NCBI RefSeq assembly: GCF_029223525.1
Contig: NZ_JARHTQ010000024.1
Coordinates: 59,000 to 122,999, forward strand
Origin: Streptantibioticus ferralitis
GTDB taxonomy: Bacteria; Actinomycetota; Actinomycetes; Streptomycetales; Streptomycetaceae
Direction: 5' to 3'
DNA: 64,000 nt
Shown here: positions 17,826-26,599 of the stretch, one piece after another
Layout of the letters: the number at the start of each line of letters is the position of its first letter
Position numbering within the stretch: the stretch's first letter is position 1
Translations under genes and position numbers: made by a program
The notes under the pieces: model-generated
Databases searched by the model: none
What the model was told of the DNA's origin: nothing
The model's input: only the letters and a program-made list of their open reading frames with translations

Positions 17826-19187
17826 TTACTCGCCGCCGGAGCCGTCGTAGAGGTGGCAGGCCACCTGCACTCCGGTCTCCGGCAGCAGCCGCAGTCGCGG
17901 ATCCCGCGCCTGTTCGAACTCCAGCACGACGTGGCCCCCCTCGGCCTGCATGGCCACCACCCCGCTCCAGAACGGCTCGCGCGGCTGCGCGGCGGAACCC
18001 TCTTCGCGAAGGTTCCGGAGGTATTCCAACACTTCTTCCTCGGTGTGCCCTCGGCCGGGTGCGATAGCGAGCCGGTTGAGCTCCGGTTCGCCGAGCGCGA
18101 CGAGGTCAGCGAAGAGCGACTTCTCCTTCGCGTACTCCTCGACCGGCATCTCCAACCAGCGCCGTTCCAGCAGCGCGCGCAGGTCGCGAGCCTCCCAGCC
18201 GCAGCTCGCCAGCGCCACCGGACACCGGGGGTGGAAGGAGCAGCCGAGCGGCGGGCGGGCCGCGTCGGGGATCTCGCCACGCGGCAGTTCGCGCTCCACG
18301 GCCTTCGTCGGGTCCGGTTCCGGGATCGCCGCCAGCAGCGCCTTGGTGTACGGGTGCTTGGGGTCGGCGAAGACCTCCTCGGTAGGCCCGTACTCGACGA
18401 TCCGGCCCAGATACATGATCGCGATGTTGTCGCAGAAGAACTTCGCGCTCGCCAGGTCGTGGGTGACGTAGACGTACGTGAGGTCCAGGTCGCGCTTGAG
18501 ATCCAGCATCAGCTGCAGGATCTTGGCGCGCACGCTCATGTCGAGCATCGAGATCGGCTCGTCGGCGACGAGCAGTTCGGGATCGGCGATGATCGCCCTG
18601 GCGAGCACCGCGCGCTGCTTCTGGCCGCCGGACAGGTCCGAGGGGAACTTGGTGAGGTACCGCTCGGCCGGGGCCAGACCGACCCGCTCCAGGGCGTCGA
18701 CGACCTTGGCCTCGTACTCCTCGTCGTCCTTGACCAGACCGTGGATGATCAGCGGGTGGCCGACGGCGGTACGGATGTCCATGGCCGGGTTGAGCGAGGC
18801 GTGCGGGTCCTGGAAGACCATCTGCAACTTGCGGCGCAGCGGCCGCATTTGGCGCTCGCTGTACTTGACGATGTCCTCCCCCCGGTACCGGATGGCGCCT
18901 CCGGTGGCCGCGTTGAGACCCAGCAGGGTGCGCCCCAGCGTGGTCTTGCCGGAGCCGGACTCGCCGACCAGGCCGAGCACCTCGCCCTTGCGCAGGGTGA
19001 GGTTGATGCCGTCGACGGCCTTGACCGCTCCGCCGCCGCGGCCGGTCAACCGGCTGAGGAAATTACCGCGCAGGCCGAAGTGGACTTCGAGGTCCTCGAT
19101 CTCGACGAGCGTCTCGGCGTCGGCGGACACCTCGGCCTCCTTGTCGAGGACGATGGCGGCCGCGTCCGTGTCAGGCTTCGTCGGCAA
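17826..19187 (-). CDS. Oligopeptide ABC transporter ATP-binding protein (DppF/OppF type)
   Basis: A 453-aa ABC ATPase. Walker A is GESGSGKTTL, signature LSGGQKQRAVLA, Walker B LLVADEPISMLD. The Opp-specific C-terminal Cys motif is [15 protein letters not shown]. After it comes a C-terminal extension of about 130 residues, longer than usual for the family, with no motif I recognise. The start is TTG at 19187, supported by AAGGAG 7 bases upstream, and overlaps the previous gene by 17 bases. It energises peptide uptake together with the adjacent ATPase. Confidence 0.9.
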   Translation of the reverse strand: MPTKPDTDAAAIVLDKEAEVSADAETLVEIEDLEVHFGLRGNFLSRLTGRGGGAVKAVDGINLTLRKGEVLGLVGESGSGKTTLGRTLLGLNAATGGAIRYRGEDIVKYSERQMRPLRRKLQMVFQDPHASLNPAMDIRTAVGHPLIIHGLVKDDEEYEAKVVDALERVGLAPAERYLTKFPSDLSGGQKQRAVLARAIIADPELLVADEPISMLDMSVRAKILQLMLDLKRDLDLTYVYVTHDLASAKFFCDNIAIMYLGRIVEYGPTEEVFADPKHPYTKALLAAIPEPDPTKAVERELPRGEIPDAARPPLGCSFHPRCPVALASCGWEARDLRALLERRWLEMPVEEYAKEKSLFADLVALGEPELNRLAIAPGRGHTEEEVLEYLRNLREEGSAAQPREPFWSGVVAMQAEGGHVVLEFEQARDPRLRLLPETGVQVACHLYDGSGGE

Positions 19188-20268
19188 CGCTGATCTCCTT
19201 CACCGCGGCGAGCGGCTCGCGCCCGTCCGTTCCCAACTCGTCGGCCAGCGAGGGGTCCACCTCGATCGCCTGGTGCCAGCAGGTGCTGCGTACGCCGGAC
19301 CGCAGCTGCACCTCGGGCGGCTCCGCGGTCGCGCATCCACGCATCGCCACCGGGCACCGCGGGTGGAACCGGCAGCCCTCGGGAGGGTTGCCGAGGTCCG
19401 GCGGGCTGCCCGGAATGTAGTGCAGCCCGGTGGTGGACAGCGAGATGGTGGAGCGGAGCAGTTCCTTGGTGTATGGGTGCTGCGGGTTGGCGAACACTTC
19501 GCGGGAATCGCCCTGTTCGACGATATGCCCCGCGTACATCACCGCGACCCGGTCGCATGCTTCCGCGACGATACCGAGATTGTGCGTGATGAGAACCAAG
19601 GCGGTGTCAAAGTTCTTCCGAAGGTCCGCGAGAATTTTGATGATCTGTGCTTCGACGAGGACATCGAGCGCGGTGGTCGGTTCGTCGGCCACCACGAACG
19701 CGGGTCGCAGCACCAGCGCCAGGGCGATCATGATGCGCTGGCGCATACCACCCGAGAACTCATGCGGGTAGCTCTCGTAGCGGCTGGGCGGAATGCCCAT
19801 TCCGCGTAGCGCCTCCAGTGAGCGCTCGCGGATCTCCTGCTTGGACAGGCCCTTTTCGTGGGTGCGCAGGGTCTCCTCGAACTGCTCGGAGATCTTCATC
19901 AGCGGATTGAGCCGGGTCATCGGCTCCTGGAAGATCAACCCCAGTTCGGGACCGCGCAGCTTCTGCAGCTGCTTGGGCGACTGCTCCACGAGGTTCGTCC
20001 CGCGCAGCAGCACCTCGCCGTCCACGGCGGAGCCGGGCGGGGTCAGGCCGAGCACGCCACGCCCGAGGGTGGACTTGCCGCAGCCGGACTCACCGACCAG
20101 CCCGAGGGTCTCCCCCGGCCGCACGTCGAAGCTGACGCCGTCGACAGCGCGGACCGGGCCCCGCTCGGTCCCGTACCAGACGCGCATGTCGCGCACGGAC
20201 AGAACGGGTTCACCGGCTTCGCCCGCAGCGGGCGTGGCCGCAGCGGCGGCATCTGTAGTGGTGGTCAT
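19171..20268 (-). CDS. Oligopeptide ABC transporter ATP-binding protein (DppD/OppD type)
   Basis: A 365-aa ABC ATPase. Walker A is [10 protein letters not shown], signature [12 protein letters not shown], Walker [13 protein letters not shown], and the Opp Cys motif is [15 protein letters not shown]. The start ATG overlaps the stop of the upstream permease (ATGA), indicating translational coupling. It pairs with the DppF-type ATPase to drive the permease pair. Confidence 0.93.
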   Translation of the reverse strand: MTTTTDAAAAATPAAGEAGEPVLSVRDMRVWYGTERGPVRAVDGVSFDVRPGETLGLVGESGCGKSTLGRGVLGLTPPGSAVDGEVLLRGTNLVEQSPKQLQKLRGPELGLIFQEPMTRLNPLMKISEQFEETLRTHEKGLSKQEIRERSLEALRGMGIPPSRYESYPHEFSGGMRQRIMIALALVLRPAFVVADEPTTALDVLVEAQIIKILADLRKNFDTALVLITHNLGIVAEACDRVAVMYAGHIVEQGDSREVFANPQHPYTKELLRSTISLSTTGLHYIPGSPPDLGNPPEGCRFHPRCPVAMRGCATAEPPEVQLRSGVRSTCWHQAIEVDPSLADELGTDGREPLAAVKEISVADEA

Positions 20269-22148
20269 CGACCCTCCTCCGGGGTCTCGACGGGGGCGCC
20301 GTCCGAGGCGGGGGCGCCGTCCGGCGCGGTTTCGCCGTCCGGCGCGGGGGCGGGAGCTGCCTTCGTGGCTTTCCTCGGGGCGGCCTTGGTCGCCTTCCTG
20401 GGAGCCGCCTTGGTCGCCTTCCTGGGAGCCGCCTTGGTCGCCTTCCTGGGGGCCGCCTTGGTGGCCTTCTTGGGGGTCGCCTTGGTGGCCTTCTTGGCAG
20501 CCGTCCTGGAGCCCGCCTTTGGTTCCGCCTCCGGCGCGGGGTCCGTCTTGGACGTGGGTTCCGTCTTGGACGTGGGTTCCGCCGCGGGCTGCGCCGCGGT
20601 TGCCGAGTCCGGCTTCGGGCTCGACTTCGGGGCCGATGCGGACCTCGTCCTACGGGCGGCGGGCTGGCGCCTGGGCTTCGCCTGGGGCTGCGCCTCCGGT
20701 TCAGGCTCGGGCTCGGGCTCCTGCTCGGGCTTCGCCTCCGGTTCGGGCTGTGCCTCCGGCTCCGGCTGCGCCTCGGCCTCAGGCTGCGCCTCCGGCTCGG
20801 GCTTCGCCTCCGGTTCGGGCTGCGCCTCCGGTTCGGGCTTCGCCTCGGCCTCAGGCTTCGCCTCCGTCTCGGACTGCGCCTCGGGCTCAGGCTCCCGCTC
20901 GGGCTCAGGCTTCGGCTCCGCCTCTGCTTCCAGCTGGGGCTCGGCCTTCGTCGCGGCGGCGGGCTCCTGCTCAGGAGCGGACGCCGTGGCCTGCTCGGCC
21001 TCCGGCTCCGATCGGGCGGGCTCCGCGGAACCGTCGGCGTCCTCCGCCGCGTTCCGGTCAGTCTCCGCCTGCGCAGCCGCCTCCTCGGTCGCCGTCACCG
21101 ACGCCGCGGCCGTGGCCTTCACGGAGCCGCCGCCCGCCGTGACGAGCCTGCGCGCGGCGCCGCGCGCAGGGAGGATCACCTTGGTGATACGACGCTTGCG
21201 CATCGAGGAGTTGAGGACGTCGTTGAGGCCCTCGCCGACCAGCGTGAAGCCAAGGATCGCGAAGATCATCGCGATGCCCGGGTAGAGCGCGGTCCACCAC
21301 ATACCCGCGTTGACGTCGTCGATGGCGCGCTGCAGGTCGTAACCCCACTCGGCGGCCTCGGTGGGCTGGATGCCCAGGCCGAGGAAGCCCAGGCCCGCCA
21401 GGGTGGAGATGGCGTCGGCGGCGTTCATGGTGGAGATGACCGGCACGGACTGCACGACGTTGCTGAACAGGTACTTGCGGATCACCACGGACGGCTTGGC
21501 ACCCATCGCGCGCGCCGCCTCCACGTACAGCGCCTCACGGGCGGACAGCGCCGAGGAGCGCACCACCCGGAAGTACTGCGGGATGTAGACCACGGTGATG
21601 GACAGGGCCGCGGTCACCACGCCGCCACCGACCACACCGGAGAAGACGAAACCGGCGACAATCGCCAGCAGCAGGTATGGGAAGGCGAACAGGGCGTCCA
21701 TCACCAGGACGAGGATCCGGTCCAGCCAACCGCCGAAGTACCCGGCCAACAGGCCCAGCAGCACGCCGAGGATGAGCGAGAAGACGACGGCGAGCAGCAT
21801 CACCTCAAGCGCGGTGCGCGCGCCGTAGATGGTGCGGGAGAGCACGTCCAGGCTCTGCACGGTGGTGCCGAACAGATGGGTGCCGTCCGGCGCACCCTGC
21901 TTGGGGAACGGCTTTCCGCCGGACTGGTACTGGTCGAAGCTGTACGGCGCGATCAGCGGCGCGAACAGCGCTACCAGCACGAACAGTCCGGAGATCACGA
22001 ACCCGGTCCAGAGCATGAACTTGGGCATGCCGTGGGCCTGGCCGATAGGCGCGAAGGTGCGGCGCAGGCCGCGCAGCCGGCCCGGTTTGACGGCGGGCTT
22101 GGTCACCGCGTCCGCGTCGGTGGGCGGAAGTAGGGTTGTCTGGGTCAT
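20265..22148 (-). CDS. Oligopeptide ABC permease (DppC type) with a ~300-residue repetitive tail
   Basis: A 627-aa protein. Residues 1-320 are an ordinary DppC/OppC permease: a first transmembrane helix near 46-70, further helices at about 115-300, and the EAA loop [16 protein letters not shown]. DppC proteins usually end about here. The remaining ~307 residues are cytoplasmic and low-complexity. Residues ~350-490 are acidic, built from short [11 protein letters not shown] units; residues ~548-600 are strongly basic with an 8-residue KATKAAPR unit repeated about five times, like histone H1 or the Lys/Ala tails of Streptomyces HU proteins. No frameshift separates the tail from the permease. 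ATGA coupling joins it to the next gene. The tail's function is unknown. Confidence 0.9.
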   Translation of the reverse strand: MTQTTLLPPTDADAVTKPAVKPGRLRGLRRTFAPIGQAHGMPKFMLWTGFVISGLFVLVALFAPLIAPYSFDQYQSGGKPFPKQGAPDGTHLFGTTVQSLDVLSRTIYGARTALEVMLLAVVFSLILGVLLGLLAGYFGGWLDRILVLVMDALFAFPYLLLAIVAGFVFSGVVGGGVVTAALSITVVYIPQYFRVVRSSALSAREALYVEAARAMGAKPSVVIRKYLFSNVVQSVPVISTMNAADAISTLAGLGFLGLGIQPTEAAEWGYDLQRAIDDVNAGMWWTALYPGIAMIFAILGFTLVGEGLNDVLNSSMRKRRITKVILPARGAARRLVTAGGGSVKATAAASVTATEEAAAQAETDRNAAEDADGSAEPARSEPEAEQATASAPEQEPAAATKAEPQLEAEAEPKPEPEREPEPEAQSETEAKPEAEAKPEPEAQPEPEAKPEPEAQPEAEAQPEPEAQPEPEAKPEQEPEPEPEPEAQPQAKPRRQPAARRTRSASAPKSSPKPDSATAAQPAAEPTSKTEPTSKTDPAPEAEPKAGSRTAAKKATKATPKKATKAAPRKATKAAPRKATKAAPRKATKAAPRKATKAAPAPAPDGETAPDGAPASDGAPVETPEEGR

Positions 22149-22149
22149 C

Positions 22150-23181
22150 TCAGTACCGCACCCTCGGGTCGATCAGTGCGTTCACGAAGTCGATGAGCAT
22201 GGAGATCACCACGACCACCAGGGCGAAGACGGTGACGATGCCTTGCACCGCCGCGTAGTCACGCGCGTTGATGTAGGTGATCAACGCCTGTCCGATTCCG
22301 GGCCAGTTGAAGGTCTTCTCGGTCAGCACGGAACCGCCGAGCAGCATGGCCACCTGCAGGCCGAGCACGGTGACGACGGGCACCAGCGCGTTGCGGAAGG
22401 CATGCCGGGTGACCACCGAGGTCTCCTTGATGCCCCGGGCGCGGGCCGCTTCCACGTAGTCGCCCTGCAGCGACTGGATCACGTTGACCCGGATCATACG
22501 GATGAAGACACCCACGATGATCAGGCCGAGCGTGACCGAGGGCAGTACGAGGTGCTGGGCGATGTCGCCGACCGCGCTCCAGTCACCGGCGATCGCCGCG
22601 TCCAGGATCAGGATGTGGGTGGTGGTCGGTACGTCGAGGCCGACCAGCAGCGAGGCCTGTCCGGAGGACGGCAGCACGTTCAACCCGTTGGGCCCGAAGG
22701 CGAGTTGGGCCAGCAGGCCGAGCACGAACGCGGGGGCCGCGTAGGTGATGATCGCGAACAGTCGACCGGCGACATCGATGCCGCGGTCGCGGAACCGGCC
22801 GGCGAGCAACCCGACCGGTACGCCGATGATCGTGGCCACGATCAGGGCGCCCAGACTGAGCGAGAGGGTGGCTCCACCGCGCTGGATGATGACATCGCGA
22901 ACGCTGAGGTTGTCGGAGAAGGTGGTGCCGAAGTTCAGGGTGCCGACCGACTTCAGGTACTCCCAGAACTGCAGGTACAGCGGCCGGTCAAAGCCCGCCG
23001 CGTGCCTGCGCGCGGCGAGTTCGGCGGCGGACAGCTTGCCGCCCTGGGACGCCGCGATGGGGTCGCCTGGCGCCACCCGCATCATGACGAAGACCAGAAC
23101 CAGCAGGATGAAGACCATGGGCACTGCCAGCGCGATCCTGGTGAGGACGTAGCGACGCAGCGACCCGGACTGCTTGCTCAT
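22150..23181 (-). CDS. Oligopeptide ABC permease (DppB type)
   Basis: A 343-aa inner-membrane permease with about six transmembrane helices. The first is at 12-32 ([19 protein letters not shown]). The EAA loop is [31 protein letters not shown]. It ends with the family [12 protein letters not shown]. Its stop lies one base before the DppC-type gene start, so the two are co-translated. With its partner it forms the peptide channel. Confidence 0.94.
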   Translation of the reverse strand: MSKQSGSLRRYVLTRIALAVPMVFILLVLVFVMMRVAPGDPIAASQGGKLSAAELAARRHAAGFDRPLYLQFWEYLKSVGTLNFGTTFSDNLSVRDVIIQRGGATLSLSLGALIVATIIGVPVGLLAGRFRDRGIDVAGRLFAIITYAAPAFVLGLLAQLAFGPNGLNVLPSSGQASLLVGLDVPTTTHILILDAAIAGDWSAVGDIAQHLVLPSVTLGLIIVGVFIRMIRVNVIQSLQGDYVEAARARGIKETSVVTRHAFRNALVPVVTVLGLQVAMLLGGSVLTEKTFNWPGIGQALITYINARDYAAVQGIVTVFALVVVVISMLIDFVNALIDPRVRY

Positions 23182-23257
23182 AGAGGGACGTCTTTCTTCA
23201 CCGGGCGACGGGGCCGGCCCCTGGTGGTTGCCATGGGCCGGCCGACGTCACATGCCG

Positions 23258-24805
23258 CTACTTGCTGAGTTCGTAGAAGCGGAACATCGACGGATCGAGG
23301 GCCTTGTCGGCCCCCTTGACGCCGGTGTGGACGATCGCGGTCTGCTTGCCCTGCCAGACCGGAATGATCGGCGCGTCCTCCGCCTCGGTCTTCTGGATGT
23401 CGGCGAGGGCCTGGTTGCGCGTGTTCTGGTCGGTCGAGCCCTCTTCCTTGGCCAGGTCGTCCTGGATCTGGGAGTTCTGGTAACCGGTGCCGAGGAACGG
23501 CTGCTTGGTCAGGAACGGCCCCAGGTCGTCGTCCGGGTCCGGGAAGTCCGGGAACCAACCCATCATGTACGAGGCGTAGTTGTCGGCCTTCTCGTCCTTC
23601 TGGTACTGCGTCCACTCGGTGGACTGCACGTTCACCTTGAACAGGCCGCTGGCCTCAAGCTGGCGCTTGATGTTGGTGGCCTCGTCGGAGGAGGCGGGGC
23701 CGTAGTGGCTCGGGGTGAAGAAGTACTGCAGTGAGACCGGGGTGCTGATCCCGGCGTCCTTCAGGATCTTGGCGGCCTTGTCCTTGTCCGGCGCACCGTA
23801 CTTGTCCTTGAAGGCCGGGACCTGACCCTGGATGCCGTTGCCGACCATGGAGTACAGCGGCTCCACGGTGCCGTTGTACACCTGCTTGGCGATGGCTTCG
23901 CGGTCGATGACCTGGGCGATCGCCTGTCGGACGGGCTTCTGGTCGACGGGCTTCACCTTGGCGTCGAAGACGACGTAGCGCTTCTCGGTGCCGGTGCCCT
24001 GGACGACCTGCAGACCACTGGCGCTCTGCAGCGACTTGACGTCGGTGGGCGAGAAGGTACGGAACGCCACGTTGACGTCACCGCCCTGGATCGCCTGCTT
24101 CAGCGTGGAGGCGTCGGAGAAGTACTGGATGATGAACTGCTGGTTCTGCAGCTTCACCGGACCCTTGTAGCCCTTGTTGGCCACGAAGTCGGCCGACTGC
24201 TTGGCAGCGTACTTGTCCAGCGTGTACGGGCCGGAGCCAACCACCTTGGTGCCGTCGAGCAGCTTGTCCTTGGGGTAGACCTTGCTGTCGACGATCAGCC
24301 CGGCGTCGGTCGCGAGGACCTGCGGGAAGGTCGCGTCCGGGTTCTTCAGGTGGAAGATGACCTGGTCGTCGCCCTTGGCCTCGGTCTTGTCGAGGTTGGC
24401 GAGCAGGCTTGACGGGCCGTTGGGCGCCGCGATGCCGACCATCCGGTCAAAGGAGAACTTCACGTCATTGGCGGTGAGTTTGTCGCCGTTGGAGAAGGTC
24501 AGCCCGGAGTTGAGGGTGCAGGAGTAGGTCTTCGGATCGGTGAAGCTGCAGGACTTCGCCGCGTCCGGCTCGGGCGTGGTGCCGCCGGTCGGGAAGCGCA
24601 TCACCTTTTGGAAGACGGTGTCGAGGACCTCCCAGGAGCCGTAGTCATATGCGCCCGCCGGGTCAAGTGACGACACCGTTTCGGTGGTGCCGACCACGAC
24701 AGCCTTGCCACCGGACGCTGATCCCTTGTCGCCGCCGCATGCGGATACACCGATGGCCAAGAAGGCGACGGTGGTGGCAGCGACGACACGCTTGGTACGT
24801 GACAT
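23258..24805 (-). CDS. Oligopeptide ABC transporter substrate-binding lipoprotein (proximal copy)
   Basis: A 515-aa family-5 SBP. Signal peptide MSRTKRVVAATTVAFLAIGVSAC ends in lipobox VSAC. The body shows GLTFSNGDKLTANDVKFSFDRM and SGPYTLDKY. ATG 24805 is chosen over upstream starts because it gives a clean signal peptide. It is the first gene of the six-gene operon SBP - permease - permease - ATPase - ATPase - SBP. A ~400-base region upstream holds the promoter. Confidence 0.93.
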   Translation of the reverse strand: MSRTKRVVAATTVAFLAIGVSACGGDKGSASGGKAVVVGTTETVSSLDPAGAYDYGSWEVLDTVFQKVMRFPTGGTTPEPDAAKSCSFTDPKTYSCTLNSGLTFSNGDKLTANDVKFSFDRMVGIAAPNGPSSLLANLDKTEAKGDDQVIFHLKNPDATFPQVLATDAGLIVDSKVYPKDKLLDGTKVVGSGPYTLDKYAAKQSADFVANKGYKGPVKLQNQQFIIQYFSDASTLKQAIQGGDVNVAFRTFSPTDVKSLQSASGLQVVQGTGTEKRYVVFDAKVKPVDQKPVRQAIAQVIDREAIAKQVYNGTVEPLYSMVGNGIQGQVPAFKDKYGAPDKDKAAKILKDAGISTPVSLQYFFTPSHYGPASSDEATNIKRQLEASGLFKVNVQSTEWTQYQKDEKADNYASYMMGWFPDFPDPDDDLGPFLTKQPFLGTGYQNSQIQDDLAKEEGSTDQNTRNQALADIQKTEAEDAPIIPVWQGKQTAIVHTGVKGADKALDPSMFRFYELSK

Positions 24806-25203
24806 CTCGTGAATCCCCTTGCTCAAACGCCGATCGGTTGATTCGGCATTGACCAGCAAGGACCCTAGTGGGAACGCTCGACTCCGCCAGGGCACAGAGA
24901 AGTTGAGGCGATATCACGCCCTGATAACGGCACCCAGTGCCCCGATATCCGAACACTGGAGCGATCTACTCTCCAGGTGACCAATCAGGACACAAGGGCA
25001 GCGCGCGCCCCCCTCGCCACACAGCGGGATCAGACGGCACGCCAGCTGTCGACTGGGCCGGAATGTGATAAGTATCACGGAACCATACGGCTGCTTGGGC
25101 GCGGAATTTCGGCCAACGCATTCGTAACGGAAAATGAGCGGCCAACAGCCCACAGTTTCCGGCGGGCGCCGGGCCTAATTACCGCGACCGCAGAAGCACA
25201 CGT
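24806..25203. promoter_or_regulatory. Upstream region of the oligopeptide operon with a Crp-like palindrome
   Basis: About 400 bases without a gene. At 25064-25079 TGTGA-N6-TCACG resembles the TGTGA-N6-TCACA pattern of Crp sites; its core GTGATA-AG-TATCAC is a perfect palindrome apart from the centre. It lies about 260 bases before the operon start. GATATCAC and CTGATAAC occur closer to the gene, at about 24909-24928. No clear -10/-35 pair was found, and I see no small ORF or RNA gene. Confidence 0.45.
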
Positions 25204-25905
25204 TCAGTGTGCGGCCGTAACCAGAGAGCGCAGGAAAGTCAGGTCGACCTCTTCGAGCGAGCCCACGATGGTGCGGCCGGGGCCCGGCGCGATCGGTACC
25301 AGCGACGGTACGGCGACCACCCGGCAGCCGGCCGCCTCCCCGGAGGCGACGCCGGTGGCGGTGTCCTCCACGACCACGCAGCGGGCCGGATCAGCGCCGA
25401 GCCCGGCGGCGGCCAGCAGATACGGATCGGGGTGCGGCTTGGTCCGCTCGACCTCGTCGCCCGCGACCGACAGGGCGAAGTTCTCCGGGCCCAGCGAGCG
25501 CAGCACGGTGTCGATGATGTGTCGGTGGGAAGCGGAGACCAGCGCGGTGGGCACCTGGTGGGCGGCGAGTTCGGTCAGCAGCCGCCGGGCTCCCGGCATC
25601 AACGGCACACCGTGGCCTATGAGTTCGACGAAGCGCTTGTTGATCAGGACGGACAGCTCGGCGAGCGTCAGCTTGACGCCGGTGACGTCGATCAGGTGGT
25701 TGACACTGCGAGTCATCGGGCCGCCGATGACGATCTGACGGTGTTCCTCGTCCAGTACGTGCCCGAGCTCGGCGAAGACCTCCGACTCCGCCTTCCACCA
25801 GAATCCCTCGGTGTCCACCAGAGTGCCGTCCATGTCGAGAAGCACCGCCTGCAGGGCGGAGCCCTCGGCGCGCGTCGTCTGGACGGCGGGGATGCTGCTG
25901 GTCAT
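25204..25905 (-). CDS. HAD-superfamily phosphatase (beta-phosphoglucomutase-like)
   Basis: A 233-aa protein. Motif I DMDGTLVDTEG has the nucleophile Asp and the acid/base Asp two residues later. Motif II is VSASHR, motif III Lys is in ERTKPHPDPYL, and motif IV is VVVEDTATG. The helical cap between motifs I and II fits subfamily IA (sugar-phosphate phosphatases or mutases). The substrate is unknown. It lies downstream of metH but ~700 bases away, so it probably has its own promoter. A strong hairpin sits just before its start. Confidence 0.9.
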   Translation of the reverse strand: MTSSIPAVQTTRAEGSALQAVLLDMDGTLVDTEGFWWKAESEVFAELGHVLDEEHRQIVIGGPMTRSVNHLIDVTGVKLTLAELSVLINKRFVELIGHGVPLMPGARRLLTELAAHQVPTALVSASHRHIIDTVLRSLGPENFALSVAGDEVERTKPHPDPYLLAAAGLGADPARCVVVEDTATGVASGEAAGCRVVAVPSLVPIAPGPGRTIVGSLEEVDLTFLRSLVTAAH

Positions 25906-25933
25906 CCGGGTTGCACCTCCGTGCGGGGGACGA

Positions 25934-25977
25934 AGAGGCCGGTCGCGTACCGCGAACGCGGCGGGCGACCGGCCTCT
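25934..25977 (-). promoter_or_regulatory. Large hairpin just upstream of the HAD gene
   Basis: AGAGGCCGGTCGC (25934-25946) pairs perfectly with 25965-25977, and the loop itself contains CCGCG-AA-CGCGG. The near end is 28 bases from the HAD start, so it would be in the 5' leader of that mRNA, or act as a terminator for transcription arriving from metH. The exact role is unknown. Confidence 0.5.
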
Positions 25978-26599
25978 ACCGGACCGTCCATTCTACGACC
26001 ACCAGGGATCAAGCGCGCATCTCACACGTTGCGAGCTGCGACACAGCAGGTCACGGGCGGCCGAAGGGCCCCTACCCGGGGGCCCAGCCACCTGGGCGGC
26101 GAGCATCGCGGCGAGGTGGCCGCACCCGGCCTGGCGGTACTGGGCATGGCCTGCCGGGCGGCGTCGGCCGCGCCCGCCCAGGCGCCACGGGTCGCGGCCA
26201 TCCGGGCCGCACCCGGTCGAGCGGTGTGGTTTGCGGCCGGTTCGATACCGCCGGGCCGCGCCCTCGGGGGTAGCCACCGTTGGGCGGCAAGAGAAGTCCG
26301 CCGCGACGGCGCCCAACCACGGTCCCGCACCCCGGCGGGACCGGACCGGCCGCAACGACACCACCCCGGCCGTACGGACAAGCCCAGCGGCGAAGCCCGG
26401 AAAGCCCCACCCAACATGCGCCCCGGCCCATCGTCGGAGCCCCGGAAAACCCCACCCAACGCGCGCCCGGCCCCAGGGACGGAGCCCCGGAAACCGCACC
26501 CAGCGCGCCCGGCCCCGGGGCAGAGCCCCCGGCCCCCAGGCCATCGCGTCTCCCGGGCCCGGGGCGGAGCCCCCGTCACGCTCGCCGGAACTCGCGCGC
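25978..26599. other. Long gap between metH and the HAD gene
   Basis: About 620 bases with no convincing gene. ORFs on both strands are Arg/Pro/Gly-rich artefacts of GC-rich sequence. The metH-proximal part contains four degenerate tandem units (listed separately). The rest shows no recognisable RNA or regulatory element. Confidence 0.6.
26394..26567. repeat. Degenerate ~41-45-bp tandem repeat downstream of metH
   Basis: Units begin AGCCCcGGaAA and run through CCCCACCCAACGCGC-like and GGCCC blocks to a terminal GG. Starts are at about 26394, 26438, 26483 and 26524. The first three are clear; the fourth is diverged. The repeat ends about 30 bases from the metH stop and may double as terminator-like secondary structure. 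Confidence 0.7.

Noticed and set aside
20265..21190. Frameshift fusing a permease to a separate HU-like gene
   Set aside because: The frame is continuous, no internal start with a ribosome site was seen at the basic part, and the repeats maintain one frame throughout.
22150..23268. 479-codon plus-strand ORF antisense to the DppB-type permease
   Set aside because: Shadow; the minus-strand gene has clear permease motifs and operon spacing.
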